A stretch of DNA of 30,770 nucleotides from CAYFJO01 sp964343305 (GTDB taxonomy: Bacteria; Planctomycetota; Planctomycetia; Pirellulales; Pirellulaceae): assembly GCA_964343305.1 (NCBI GenBank), contig CAYFJO010000089.1, positions 1-30,770 of the forward strand. The letters run 5' to 3'. The position numbers were made by a program, and so were the translations under genes. Shown here piece after piece: positions 1 through 8,050 of the stretch. A model generated the notes under the pieces. That model saw only the letters and a list, made by a program, of their open reading frames with translations. It had not been told where the DNA came from and made no database searches. Position 1 is the stretch's first letter. Each line of letters begins with the position of its first letter.

Positions 1-7
1 AAATACC

Positions 8-30
8 GTAGCACAGGCTGGCAGTGCTAC
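8..30. repeat. GTAG-headed palindromic repeat, short copy at the DUF4058 stop codon
   Basis: Imperfect palindrome whose arms GTAGCAC and GTGCTAC enclose AGGCTGGCA. It matches the longer copies at 1945, 4650, 5869 and 6932 but has lost part of the hairpin. Read on the minus strand, its GTAG contains the TAG stop codon (27-29) of the DUF4058 gene. REP-type elements are known to have a GTAG head followed by a hairpin; assignment to that class is inference. Confidence 0.75.
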
Positions 31-794
31 AGATCATCGACGGGTACGAACTGCTCGGCCCAAGTCGCGTCGTCGACTTCAAGTCTCGGCTCTGGGGCAT
101 TTCGGTAAACATAATGTTCGTAACCCGCGTCATCGTACACGCGGTTGAGCACCGATTGCAGATCGAGCTTCGCGTCCGGAACGTCCGCCGTCAAAGGAAT
201 CGGAACGACGGGCAGCGGGTCGCGAACATTGACAGGCCAAAAATCCGCGACTGGGCGTTTCTCACAGCGGCTCACCAGCGCGTAGTAATCGCACTCCGGC
301 AAGTTTTCGAGCGGCAATCGCGGCCCGCCTCGTAACAAGTCGAATTCGATAAAGTGTGCGGTCGAATGCAACAATTGTGCACGCTTCGCCAGGTACTGTT
401 CGCGGTCGGGGCCGGCGTATTTGTTGGCTGGACTCAAGAGCTCGATCACCGTGATCAACCGCCAGTCTTCACGATCGCGGATTTCCAGATAGGAGATGCG
501 TTCAAAATCCACGCCCGGCAAGCGAACTTCGGCAGGCGCCGGCATCACTGCGGTTTCCGTATCAGTCGATGCAGCAATTTCTGCGACGCCCAAATCCGCG
601 CGGCCCACAAATCGGCCCCGATGATCTTCCGGCAGTTCGTGAATAAAAACGTGCTCGTCAATTTTCGCGATGAAACTCGGATTGATTTGGCGATTGAGAT
701 CGGCCTGGGCGTGAGGAATAAAACTCTCGTGAAACCCGTGCCAAACTGAAGGGCGTTCCAGATAAGGATTCATTCCTGGAAATGGGGACGGCAT
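27..794 (-). CDS. DUF4058 family protein
   Basis: A 255-residue soluble protein of unknown function. The N-terminus MPSPFPGMNPYLE is the hallmark start of DUF4058 proteins, which are frequent in planctomycetes and cyanobacteria, and the length fits the family. The central stretch contains ISYLEIRDREDWRLITVIE followed by LLSPANK and later a DPLPVVPIPL segment, both typical of the family. No signal peptide or membrane helix is visible. The ATG at 794 is supported by the family N-terminus and by GAGGTGAG just upstream. It is transcribed divergently from the large cluster that begins at 916. The stop codon TAG is formed by a palindromic repeat (8-30). The biochemical role is unknown; I infer none. 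Confidence 0.9.
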   Translation of the reverse strand: MPSPFPGMNPYLERPSVWHGFHESFIPHAQADLNRQINPSFIAKIDEHVFIHELPEDHRGRFVGRADLGVAEIAASTDTETAVMPAPAEVRLPGVDFERISYLEIRDREDWRLITVIELLSPANKYAGPDREQYLAKRAQLLHSTAHFIEFDLLRGGPRLPLENLPECDYYALVSRCEKRPVADFWPVNVRDPLPVVPIPLTADVPDAKLDLQSVLNRVYDDAGYEHYVYRNAPEPRLEVDDATWAEQFVPVDDL

Positions 795-825
795 AACTCA
801 CCTCGGTTTCAGTTTTTGCTCTTCC

Positions 826-831
826 ATTATA
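826..831 (-). promoter_or_regulatory. Probable -10 box for the DUF4058 gene
   Basis: On the minus strand this reads TATAAT, 31 nt upstream of the start codon at 794, so the leader would be about 25 nt. No convincing -35 hexamer is seen at the right distance (the region reads TCCTGT). The box is perfect but the assignment is tentative. Confidence 0.4.
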
Positions 832-878
832 CACATTCCCGAACTGCCACAGGAGCCGACCGCACCGCGGTTCGCTAT

Positions 879-892
879 GGTACAATCGTACC
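879..892 (+). promoter_or_regulatory. Probable -10 box inside a small palindrome, upstream of the large cluster
   Basis: GGTACAATCGTACC is a 5-bp-arm palindrome containing TACAAT (881-886), a fair -10 match. A transcript starting near 893 would give a leader of about 23 nt to the ATG at 916. This also argues against the upstream ATG at 877, whose first codons overlap the box. The -35 is poor. Confidence 0.35.
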
Positions 893-915
893 CGAAATCA
901 AGGATCGAGAGGCGA

Positions 916-3900
916 ATGAAAAACAAACCGCATTTACAACTCGAACGAATCTGCAATGCGTTTCGCACGCGATTGCGGTTCTTGTTGTTAAGAGCAGGTC
1001 TGGCGCGAACGGTTTCGCTCGGTGTGCTGCTGTTTACGATCATGGCGGTCGTAGACTGGCGATTGCACCTGAATTTCGTCGTCCGCTTCGTGTTATTGGC
1101 CGCCTTTGCTACGGCAGTGCTTTTCGCCGTGTGGTCGATGTTAATTGCACCGTTGCTGCGCCGCTGGACCAATCGGGATGTTCTCGGCTACTTGGACAAT
1201 GTTCTTCCCAACAGCCAAGGCATGCTGCTGGACTACTACGAACTGTCAACATCCGGCGACGAGATCCAAGAGACAGAAACCAAAATCGGACGGCGACTCG
1301 CTGAGCAATCCGCGGCACAGGCGGATGCACTCGCGAAGCGTATTCAGGTCGGTCGTGCATTGGATCACCAAAAAGCGAATCGATGGATGACAATCGCATT
1401 TGTGTTTGGCTTGATGCTGGTGATCGTTGGCATTCTAAGTCCCGCTCATGTTCGCATCGGCGCGGAGCGTCTTTTCAATCCGCTCTCCAGGGCGCGATGG
1501 CCGCATCGAACCGAGATTCTGGTCGAGCAACCGGAGAACGGTTGGACCGTGCCGCAGTTGGAGTCGATCGATGTGCAAGCCACCGTCAGCGGCGAGATAC
1601 CTTCACGCGTCACGCTCGCTTACCGCAGCGGCGAGAATGGTTATTGGATTCGCGAGCGATTGGAAGTCGTCGAGCAAGACAGGACTCACGCCGTCAATTA
1701 CACCTTTCCCGAAGTGCGAGAGCCGATCGAATTCTATCTTGAAGGCGGCGACTACAAATCCGATCAATTCGAGATCGCCATTGTCCGCCGGCCTTATATA
1801 CAGAAGATCTCCGCTCACTATGACTACCCGCGCTACGCCGGGATTCCGAATACGACTCGCAACAGCGGCCAGATTTCGGGCCTCGAAGGAACGCAAGTGA
1901 CGCTTGAGATGGAATGCTCGATGCCCTTGGAGAAGGCCGTGCTCGTGGCACAGGCTGCCAGCCTGTCCGATCAGCCTGACCAGGCTGGCAGCCTGGGCTA
2001 CGACGAACCCGAACGTATCGAACTCGCGCCTGAATCCGAGACGAAGCTCCGCCACACGTTCATGTTGCGGTCCGATGGCAAGTACGCGGTCGAGTTGTAC
2101 GACAAAAACGGCTACCGCGAGGCCAAGCCGGAAGTCTACGAAATCCGCGTGACGCCGGACGACCCGCCAGAGGTCGAATTGCTTTCGCCGGGCCGCGATC
2201 TGGTGGAAACTCGTCGCGCGTCGATCGACGTTGCTTTCCGGGCCAGCGACAAACTTGGGCTCAAGCAAGTCCAGTTCATTTACCAAATTGACGATGATCC
2301 AAAAGAGCACGTGCTAAGCGACCGCTACACCGGCCCCATCGCTCAGGCGGGAAACGAAAGCAACTCGCGATTCACTTGGCAGCTTCGCCGGATGGAAGAC
2401 GAACTGCCGGACCAAGGCAAGCTCAGCTTCTTCGTGCGAGTCAGTGACAACAATCCGACAGGACGTGGCGTTCGCCAAACGCAACCGGCCAGCATCCGCC
2501 TGGTCAAGCCAAGTGAATTCCATCTCGACGCGATCGAACGCGCCAAGCTTTTGGAAGAAGAGGCTCGTATCGCCTGGAGAAACCAACTGCACGCCTGGCA
2601 ACTCGGTGGCCAATGGCTGCGGGATGGAACGGGTGCGGTGGACGACGAGCGGTGGACGAACATGAAGTCGTCCCAGGAAAAATCATTTCTCGCCGCGAAG
2701 CAAATTCGGTTTCATCTGGAAACGCTCACGGAAAAATACCAACGCAACGACATGAGCCGCGACTTCATGGCCGGTCGGCTTTCGGTCATCGCTCAGTTGC
2801 TCACGCGTTTGACCGATCAAGAGCATGCCGCGATTGCCACGTTCTTGGAACGAACACGGCCGAAGACTGCCGGCGAAGCTGAACCCGCTCGACTGAAAAC
2901 AGTGCGGACCGAAGTGTTGGGCAAAGGCCAAGACAATCAGAAGATGGCCGTGTTGGTGCTGGAACGTATGCTGAGAAAACTGTACGACTGGCGCGATCTG
3001 CAGAACTGCACGATCACGACGAAGTTGCTCTACGAACAGCAGGAAGAGGTTCGTGAGCGGACTTCCACACTCGCCCCGAAAACGATCGCCAAAGAAATTG
3101 AGGATCTAGCCGACGAAGATCAAGAACAGTTGCTGACGTTGGGCAAACAGCAGCGGGCAATCTTCGACACCGAAACGGGCCTCGAAAACCAACTCACGTA
3201 TCTAACTTACAAAGCCGAAAAGCAACAGCGTCGTTCTATTCTCGTGCCATTGCGAGCGGCATGGGTGAATCTGCGGAACCAGCGCGTCAACGACTATTTG
3301 AAACGCGCGGCCGAGCTGATCGACAACAACCAGCCGTCCCAGATTTTGAAAGACCAGACAGCAGCCATTCGCGCGTTGCAGTTGGTCGAAGACGGTCTGG
3401 TGATCGCCGGACAAAAGGTCGATCCGGACGAACCGCTGACGCTTGCGATGACGCCTAGCGACGAAAGTCAGTTCGATCCCGATCTGATCAAGCCGGAACA
3501 GGTTGCCGAAGCAACACCAAACGAAATGCCCGGCGAAGTGACTCCGCTCGATCCCGGTCGAGTGGAACTCGCGGCATTGCCGGAAGGAACGGATCCGCTG
3601 TCGGCGGCGGTTCGGCGGATGATCGAACTGCAAGACAACGTGTTGGCTCGTACGCGATACTTGTCAAAGAACAGCACGCCGGCCGAGATGCCTCGCTTTG
3701 TCAAGTTGAAACTGCTGCGGCTCGCGCAATGGCAAGACCTCGCGCTCGCCCAATCAAGAAAGGCGATCGACGAAGCGAAGTCGCAAAAGAATGAGCCGGT
3801 CGAAGGCATCCTGCAAGCGGTAGTAACTGAGCTTTCGCAGGTGCGTCAACTGCTCGAACAAAAGCAAGTCGATCCGACGACTCAGCAAATTCAGGCCGAC

Positions 3901-4653
3901 GCGATTGCGACATTGCAGGACTTACTGCAATTCATGGCTTTGGAAAAATCGGTGCAAGACGCCGTCGCGGAAAACAAACGACTCGGTGGTGTGGATGCCT
4001 TTGGCCGACAGTACGTGCTGCGAGATCAAGATCTGGATGTGGTGGTCAATACGACGCTGGACATCAACCACGCGCGACAATGGCTCGGTGACACGTTGCG
4101 CAAATTGAATCGATTCAAGGAACAACCTGCCGATGATGAAGTTGTCATGCTACAGGAAACGCTTAATCGGAAACGTACATCGGAAGCACTTGCCAAAGCG
4201 GCCAAGTTGATCGACAACGCAGCGACTCAAGTTGGCTCACTTTCGAAAGAAACGGCAGTGACAGTTCGCAATACGGGGATCGGCGCCCTGGCCGATCTAC
4301 AAATTGCGTCGCGCGTTGATGCAATTGCCAATAAGAGTGTAAGCGACGAACAGCTTGCGGCTTTAGGGGACCTAAAGCAGGCATTGATTGGCACAATCGG
4401 GTCGTTACGCGACTTGTTGGAAGAACGCGTCAAGCCGAAAGTTGAACTGGCCGTCACAGAAAAACCAACGACGATCACACCAAAGGAGTTTGCCAAGTTG
4501 ACCAGCCGTGAATCGCTGGCGGATCGACTCAAAGACGAAACGAGTTTGCCGCCGGAGTTGCGCGAGTTAATGCTCCGCTCGCTGGAAAAGAAATTTCCGG
4601 AGAAGTATCGAGAATTATTGAGAGCGTATTATGCTTCATTTGTTAAACCGTAG
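916..4653 (+). CDS. Large membrane-anchored coiled-coil protein (DUF4175-like)
   Basis: A 1245-residue protein. Three hydrophobic helices lie near the N-terminus (about residues 33-47, 54-77 and 157-174). They are followed by beta-rich, Ig-like sequence with two motifs of the type YIQKISAHYDYPRYAG and VTPDDPPEVELLSPG. From about residue 550 to the end it is long, charged, Gln/Glu/Lys-rich helical sequence that looks coiled-coil. This layout resembles the large DUF4175-type membrane proteins found near MoxR/DUF58 genes, but I cannot confirm the family by eye. The ATG at 916 is preferred over 877 because a GAGAGG motif precedes it and the probable -10 box overlaps 877. A palindromic repeat is inserted in frame at residues 344-362. 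The stop TAG belongs to another copy of that repeat. The next gene overlaps by 23 nt, so the two are probably translationally coupled. Role: likely a structural part of an envelope complex (inference). Confidence 0.8.
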   Translation: MKNKPHLQLERICNAFRTRLRFLLLRAGLARTVSLGVLLFTIMAVVDWRLHLNFVVRFVLLAAFATAVLFAVWSMLIAPLLRRWTNRDVLGYLDNVLPNSQGMLLDYYELSTSGDEIQETETKIGRRLAEQSAAQADALAKRIQVGRALDHQKANRWMTIAFVFGLMLVIVGILSPAHVRIGAERLFNPLSRARWPHRTEILVEQPENGWTVPQLESIDVQATVSGEIPSRVTLAYRSGENGYWIRERLEVVEQDRTHAVNYTFPEVREPIEFYLEGGDYKSDQFEIAIVRRPYIQKISAHYDYPRYAGIPNTTRNSGQISGLEGTQVTLEMECSMPLEKAVLVAQAASLSDQPDQAGSLGYDEPERIELAPESETKLRHTFMLRSDGKYAVELYDKNGYREAKPEVYEIRVTPDDPPEVELLSPGRDLVETRRASIDVAFRASDKLGLKQVQFIYQIDDDPKEHVLSDRYTGPIAQAGNESNSRFTWQLRRMEDELPDQGKLSFFVRVSDNNPTGRGVRQTQPASIRLVKPSEFHLDAIERAKLLEEEARIAWRNQLHAWQLGGQWLRDGTGAVDDERWTNMKSSQEKSFLAAKQIRFHLETLTEKYQRNDMSRDFMAGRLSVIAQLLTRLTDQEHAAIATFLERTRPKTAGEAEPARLKTVRTEVLGKGQDNQKMAVLVLERMLRKLYDWRDLQNCTITTKLLYEQQEEVRERTSTLAPKTIAKEIEDLADEDQEQLLTLGKQQRAIFDTETGLENQLTYLTYKAEKQQRRSILVPLRAAWVNLRNQRVNDYLKRAAELIDNNQPSQILKDQTAAIRALQLVEDGLVIAGQKVDPDEPLTLAMTPSDESQFDPDLIKPEQVAEATPNEMPGEVTPLDPGRVELAALPEGTDPLSAAVRRMIELQDNVLARTRYLSKNSTPAEMPRFVKLKLLRLAQWQDLALAQSRKAIDEAKSQKNEPVEGILQAVVTELSQVRQLLEQKQVDPTTQQIQADAIATLQDLLQFMALEKSVQDAVAENKRLGGVDAFGRQYVLRDQDLDVVVNTTLDINHARQWLGDTLRKLNRFKEQPADDEVVMLQETLNRKRTSEALAKAAKLIDNAATQVGSLSKETAVTVRNTGIGALADLQIASRVDAIANKSVSDEQLAALGDLKQALIGTIGSLRDLLEERVKPKVELAVTEKPTTITPKEFAKLTSRESLADRLKDETSLPPELRELMLRSLEKKFPEKYRELLRAYYASFVKP
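1945..2001. repeat. Paired palindromic repeat (BIME-like) in frame within the coiled-coil gene
   Basis: Left unit GTGGCACAGGCTGCCAGCC and right unit CAGGCTGGCAGCCTG followed by GGCTAC are inverted copies separated by about 15 nt, the same arrangement as the copies at 5869 and 6932. It is translated without a stop, adding residues rich in A, Q, S and G (VAQAASLS and DQAGSLGY). Confidence 0.8.
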
Positions 4654-5872
4654 CAGAGCCAGCTTGGCTGTTTGGATCATTGCGTTGACAGGCTGGCAGC
4701 CTGTGTTACGAGCGGAAGAAATCCGGCTGCACGACAATTCGCGAGTCTACGGGCTGGTGCAAAAGGTCAATGAGGCGGGGCAGATTACCGTCCTGCAACC
4801 GACCGGCGACGAGCGGCAAGTTGCGTTGGAAGACGTAATCGCCATCCGATTCCTCGGCCGCAGCCCGCTATTGGTGCAAAACGGAATGCAGGATTTTCGT
4901 TTGATCGATGGCAGCTCGCTGCGAGGGCAGATACTTTACAACAACGGCGATCTTGCCACGGTGAAGACGGCGCTGTCCGGAACGATAGCATTGAATCTGG
5001 CCCATGTCAGAGGGTTCATCGCGTTGCCGATGATTGGATTCTCTGGCCGCAAAGCCGAAGAGCTTCTGATGCGCCCGTCACGTCCGGAGAACTCGGCGCT
5101 TGACATGGTCTTGGATCGTCGCGGTTCACTCTATCCAGGAGTTGTGCGCCGGTTGGAACTGACGCAACTGCTGCTGGATCATGAAGAGTTGCTGCAGGTC
5201 GTGCCAGTGCGAATTCCGTATTTGGCCGGAGTGCGTTTGGCCGACGCCACTCGTGCACCGCAACCGAAATGGCAAGGCGACATCCGCATTCGAATCCAAG
5301 GCCGCGATGGAAGCTCCGTTCAAGGCACGCTGAAGAAGATTCATCTCGGGGCATGGAATGTGCAGCCGGCGTGGGATTCTCAATCGACGTTGGTGATCGA
5401 TGTGGATGAAATCTCGCTGGTGCAAGTCATCGGTGGACGTGTGCAATATCTGTCGCAGTTGCATCCGGTGGATGTCACAGAATCGACAGTGCTCGCGCCG
5501 CCACAACCGTTTCGCATGGACCGCAGCAGCCAGGGCGACGCGATCAGCATCGCGGGAAAACGCTATCCGTGGGGGATCGGGGTTCACGCCGATAGCCGGT
5601 TGACGTTCGACTTGGGCAAACGATTCCAGCAGTTTCGTGCGGATATCGGCATCGCCACTCGCATCGGGGATCGCGGCAGCGTTGTGTTTGAAGTGTTGGG
5701 TGATGGCAAGTCGCTTCATCGAAGTTCGGTTGTAACCGGCCGTGAACCAAAGCCTATCGAGGTGCAGGTTTCGGTGGCCGGCGTTCAAAGGTTAACGCTT
5801 CAGGTGACCAACTCTGGTGACCTGGATCTAGGTGATGTCGCAAATTGGGGATCCGCACGTGTAACAAAGTAG
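4631..5872 (+). CDS. Exported NPCBM-domain protein
   Basis: A 413-residue protein with an N-terminal signal peptide (hydrophobic core about residues 10-19, probable cleavage near RAEE at 27-30). The middle part (31-260) is beta-rich with repeated D/G turns. The C-terminal 272-410 is an NPCBM-type carbohydrate-binding domain: it starts YLSQLHPVDV, contains PWGIGVHADSRLTFDLG, and then GSVVFEVLGDGK. NPCBM domains bind sugars and are common in planctomycete exported enzymes; no catalytic domain is visible here. The start overlaps the upstream gene by 23 nt. It is the only start that gives a signal peptide, and no other Met occurs until residue 86. Part of the signal peptide (TGWQPVL, residues 20-26) is encoded by a palindromic repeat, and the stop TAG lies in another copy. 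Role: probably a periplasmic or surface accessory protein of the cluster (inference). Confidence 0.85.
   Translation: MLHLLNRSRASLAVWIIALTGWQPVLRAEEIRLHDNSRVYGLVQKVNEAGQITVLQPTGDERQVALEDVIAIRFLGRSPLLVQNGMQDFRLIDGSSLRGQILYNNGDLATVKTALSGTIALNLAHVRGFIALPMIGFSGRKAEELLMRPSRPENSALDMVLDRRGSLYPGVVRRLELTQLLLDHEELLQVVPVRIPYLAGVRLADATRAPQPKWQGDIRIRIQGRDGSSVQGTLKKIHLGAWNVQPAWDSQSTLVIDVDEISLVQVIGGRVQYLSQLHPVDVTESTVLAPPQPFRMDRSSQGDAISIAGKRYPWGIGVHADSRLTFDLGKRFQQFRADIGIATRIGDRGSVVFEVLGDGKSLHRSSVVTGREPKPIEVQVSVAGVQRLTLQVTNSGDLDLGDVANWGSARVTK
4650..4709. repeat. Paired palindromic repeat spanning a stop codon and a signal peptide
   Basis: The left unit GTAGCAGAGCCAGCTTGGCTG is degenerate; the right unit ACAGGCTGGCAGCCTGTG followed by TTAC is near canonical. 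GTAG provides the TAG stop (4651-4653) of the coiled-coil gene. In the other frame the right unit encodes TGWQPVL in the signal peptide of the NPCBM protein. Confidence 0.75.
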
Positions 5873-5922
5873 CACAGGCTGCCAGCCTGTTTTCGAAACA
5901 AGACAGGCTGGCAGCCTGCTAC
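5869..5922. repeat. Paired GTAG-headed palindromic repeat (BIME-like) filling the spacer
   Basis: GTAGCACAGGCTGCCAGCCT, a short loop containing TTTCGAAA, then ACAGGCTGGCAGCCTG and CTAC. The two hairpin units are inverted relative to each other, with GTAG and CTAC at the outer ends. The TAG at 5870-5872 is the stop codon of the NPCBM gene. Only 14 nt, holding the ribosome binding site, separate the repeat from the next ATG. Confidence 0.85.
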
Positions 5923-5936
5923 GACAAAGGACCAAC

Positions 5937-6935
5937 ATGAAGACTTCATCAATACTCTTGGCAATACTTACGCTCTGCAATACCGGCTGTTTCGAGCTAG
6001 AAACAACGATCAAGATGCGGCGCGACGGCGGTGCGACGATCACGGAACGAGTCCGCTTTTCGCAACGCTTGCTGGACTTCGACGCGAATCAAAGTGGCAA
6101 AGTTACGATCGCTGATCTGCTCACCAAGCAAGCAGTGCTGGATCGCATGAAACATATGGGTAAAGGCATTCAGCTAAAGAGCCACGAGATCAAAGACGTC
6201 GAGAACGGGGCCAGGGAATCTGTCACAGTCTTCGAAATCGACGACATCAGCGAACTACGTTACGCCTCACCCTTCCTCGCGTACCTGGACTACGCCGAAA
6301 ACAACATCGTCAAGGTGAACATGGAGCCGGTCACCGTCAGCAACTCGTCGGGCCGCTGGCGGGCGGGGGACATCACGGTTTGGTTGCGGCCCGTCGCGAC
6401 GCCAAAGCGCGATATTCAACGGGAAGATGACCCGCCCGTCAAAGAACCCACGCCGCTTGAACTGCAGAAAATCCGCCAGGTCCAACCGATCTTTAAGGAC
6501 ATGATGCGGGGGATGAAAGTCAAACTGACATTCGAGAGCTATGCCCCGTTGCGACGCGTTGGTTTCGGGTATCGCGGCCGGCGGTCGGGCGACTATCACT
6601 GCGATTGGATCAACTTCTCATCCGAGGATTTCGACAAGTACGGCATCAAGTTTCTCGACAACGAAGAAGTGCTGCTCGAACTGCTGCGCGGCGAGACAGG
6701 CGGAAGGAACATCATCGAGCACGTTGCGGGTTTCGCGAACAATCGAACGGTCCCGGTTTTTCTTGGTTACGGATCGCGACATGGTCGAGTCAACGGCGAA
6801 CGCATTTGTTTCCCGCCTTCGCAGACGCTGTTCGACCGTCACTTCGAGGGCAAGATGCTGACATTCGTTTTTGAAAAGGGACCGAATCGAACTCGACCAG
6901 CGTCGTTCAAAGAAATCGGAGAACGCGAGAAGTAG
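5937..6935 (+). CDS. Probable lipoprotein of unknown function
   Basis: A 332-residue protein with a short hydrophobic N-terminus ending in a lipobox-like LCNTGC, with Cys18 as the probable lipidation site. The box is imperfect because Asn occupies the -3 position. The mature part begins FELETTIKMRRDGGATITE, a beta-strand pattern seen in small bacterial lipoproteins. The rest has alternating strands and charged helices and no recognised catalytic motif. An AAAGGA sequence about 7 nt upstream supports the ATG. It sits between the NPCBM gene and the first MoxR gene, in the same direction, with palindromic repeats filling both flanking spacers and providing its own TAG stop. It probably acts at a membrane with the other products of this cluster; its function is not recognised. 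Confidence 0.75.
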   Translation: MKTSSILLAILTLCNTGCFELETTIKMRRDGGATITERVRFSQRLLDFDANQSGKVTIADLLTKQAVLDRMKHMGKGIQLKSHEIKDVENGARESVTVFEIDDISELRYASPFLAYLDYAENNIVKVNMEPVTVSNSSGRWRAGDITVWLRPVATPKRDIQREDDPPVKEPTPLELQKIRQVQPIFKDMMRGMKVKLTFESYAPLRRVGFGYRGRRSGDYHCDWINFSSEDFDKYGIKFLDNEEVLLELLRGETGGRNIIEHVAGFANNRTVPVFLGYGSRHGRVNGERICFPPSQTLFDRHFEGKMLTFVFEKGPNRTRPASFKEIGEREK

Positions 6936-6993
6936 CACAGGCAGCTTGCCTGTTTTTTTCGGTAATGAGAAACAGGCTGGCAGCCTGTGCTAC
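6932..6993. repeat. Paired GTAG-headed palindromic repeat (BIME-like) filling the spacer
   Basis: Left unit GTAGCACAGGCAGCTTGCCT followed by a T-run, right unit ACAGGCTGGCAGCCTGTG followed by CTAC. TAG at 6933-6935 is the stop codon of the lipoprotein gene. The next start codon, at 7004, is only 10 nt after the repeat. The T-rich stretch after the first hairpin could act as a weak terminator, but the neighbours look co-transcribed. Confidence 0.85.
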
Positions 6994-7003
6994 GTGAAGA
7001 ACC

Positions 7004-8050
7004 ATGACCGAAACACCAATCACGGCCGAGCGATTCCACGAACTGTTTCATCAGATTCGTCGTGAACTAGGCAAAATCGTCGTTGGACAGGAAGAAACCG
7101 TCGAGCACTTGCTTGTGTCCGTCCTGGCTGGCGGACACGTGTTGTTGACCGGCATGCCAGGACTTGGGCGTACACTGATTGTTAAAACGTTAGCCGTAGT
7201 ACTTGGATTAGAATACCGGAGACTCCAATTCACGCCTGATCTCTTGCCGACCGACATCGTCGGAACCGAAGTACTCGAACACAACGCCGCAACCGGCGAA
7301 CGCCGATTTCGATTCTTCGAAGGCCCCGTGTTTTGCAACATGCTGCTAGTGGATGAAATCAATCGCAGTCCAACGCGAACGCAATCAGCTCTGTTGGAAG
7401 TCATGCAGGAGCGGCAAGTCACCGCGGGCGGACAGACGTCTCATCTGCCGAAACCGTTCACGCTCATCGCCACCGAGAATACGCTCGACACGGAAGGAAT
7501 TTGGCGACTCGGCGAAGCGCAAGTCGATCGCTTCATGATGTCGATCGAGCAGGCTTATCCCGGCGCCGACGAAGAACGGCGAATGCTCTGTCAATCAACC
7601 GGTTCGTACGAGCCAAGGGTCGAACGAGTCACCACACCAGAAACCGTGCTCGCGATGCAGGCGTTGGCTCGCGAGGTCCCAGTAGTTCCATCCGTCCGTG
7701 ATTTTGCTCTAGCAGTCGTCCGCGCCAGCCGGCCGGGCGAAAAGGACAGCCCCACAGGATTAAGTGAGTCGGTGCGATTGGGCGCGTCACCCCGCGCTGC
7801 ACAAGCATTGCTGTTAGGCGCGAAGGTCACGGCGCTCGCACGCGGCCGCGGACATGTAACTCGACAGGACGTCATCGATGTGGCGGTACCGGTGTTGACG
7901 CACCGACTGCTAATTGATTTTCGCGCGCAGGCCGATGGCCTGAACCGCATTGACTTGATCAACTCGCTGCTCGACGCGGCGCAACAACGAACCATGCCCG
8001 ATGTCTCGCGCTGGACGAGAGATGTGCTGCAACCAATGAATATGAGGTAA
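7004..8050 (+). CDS. MoxR-family AAA+ ATPase with altered Walker A
   Basis: A 348-residue AAA+ protein of the MoxR family, which acts as chaperone-like ATPases working with DUF58/vWA proteins. The fold is clear: IVVGQEE near residue 25, Walker A region GMPGLGRT (50-57), Walker B LLVDEINR, the helix SALLEVMQERQVTAGG, and LGASPRA near the sensor-2 region. The essential Walker A lysine is replaced by Arg56 (codon CGT at 7169-7171). The sensor-1 segment reads IATENTLDTEGIWRLGEAQ, less conserved than in its neighbour. These changes suggest a weak or inactive ATPase subunit, perhaps working in a mixed ring with the downstream paralogue (inference). The stop overlaps the start of the next gene as TAATG. 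It is followed by an intact MoxR gene and a DUF58 gene. Confidence 0.9.
   Translation: MTETPITAERFHELFHQIRRELGKIVVGQEETVEHLLVSVLAGGHVLLTGMPGLGRTLIVKTLAVVLGLEYRRLQFTPDLLPTDIVGTEVLEHNAATGERRFRFFEGPVFCNMLLVDEINRSPTRTQSALLEVMQERQVTAGGQTSHLPKPFTLIATENTLDTEGIWRLGEAQVDRFMMSIEQAYPGADEERRMLCQSTGSYEPRVERVTTPETVLAMQALAREVPVVPSVRDFALAVVRASRPGEKDSPTGLSESVRLGASPRAAQALLLGAKVTALARGRGHVTRQDVIDVAVPVLTHRLLIDFRAQADGLNRIDLINSLLDAAQQRTMPDVSRWTRDVLQPMNMR

Noticed and set aside
877..915. Upstream ATG as start of the coiled-coil gene
   Set aside because: It overlaps the probable -10 box and lacks a Shine-Dalgarno sequence; the ATG at 916 has GAGAGG directly upstream.
1945..6993. Repeated CAGGCTGGCAGCCTG units considered as a CRISPR array
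   Set aside because: Units are dispersed over kilobases, palindromic and paired in inverted orientation; there are no regular spacers and no cas genes.
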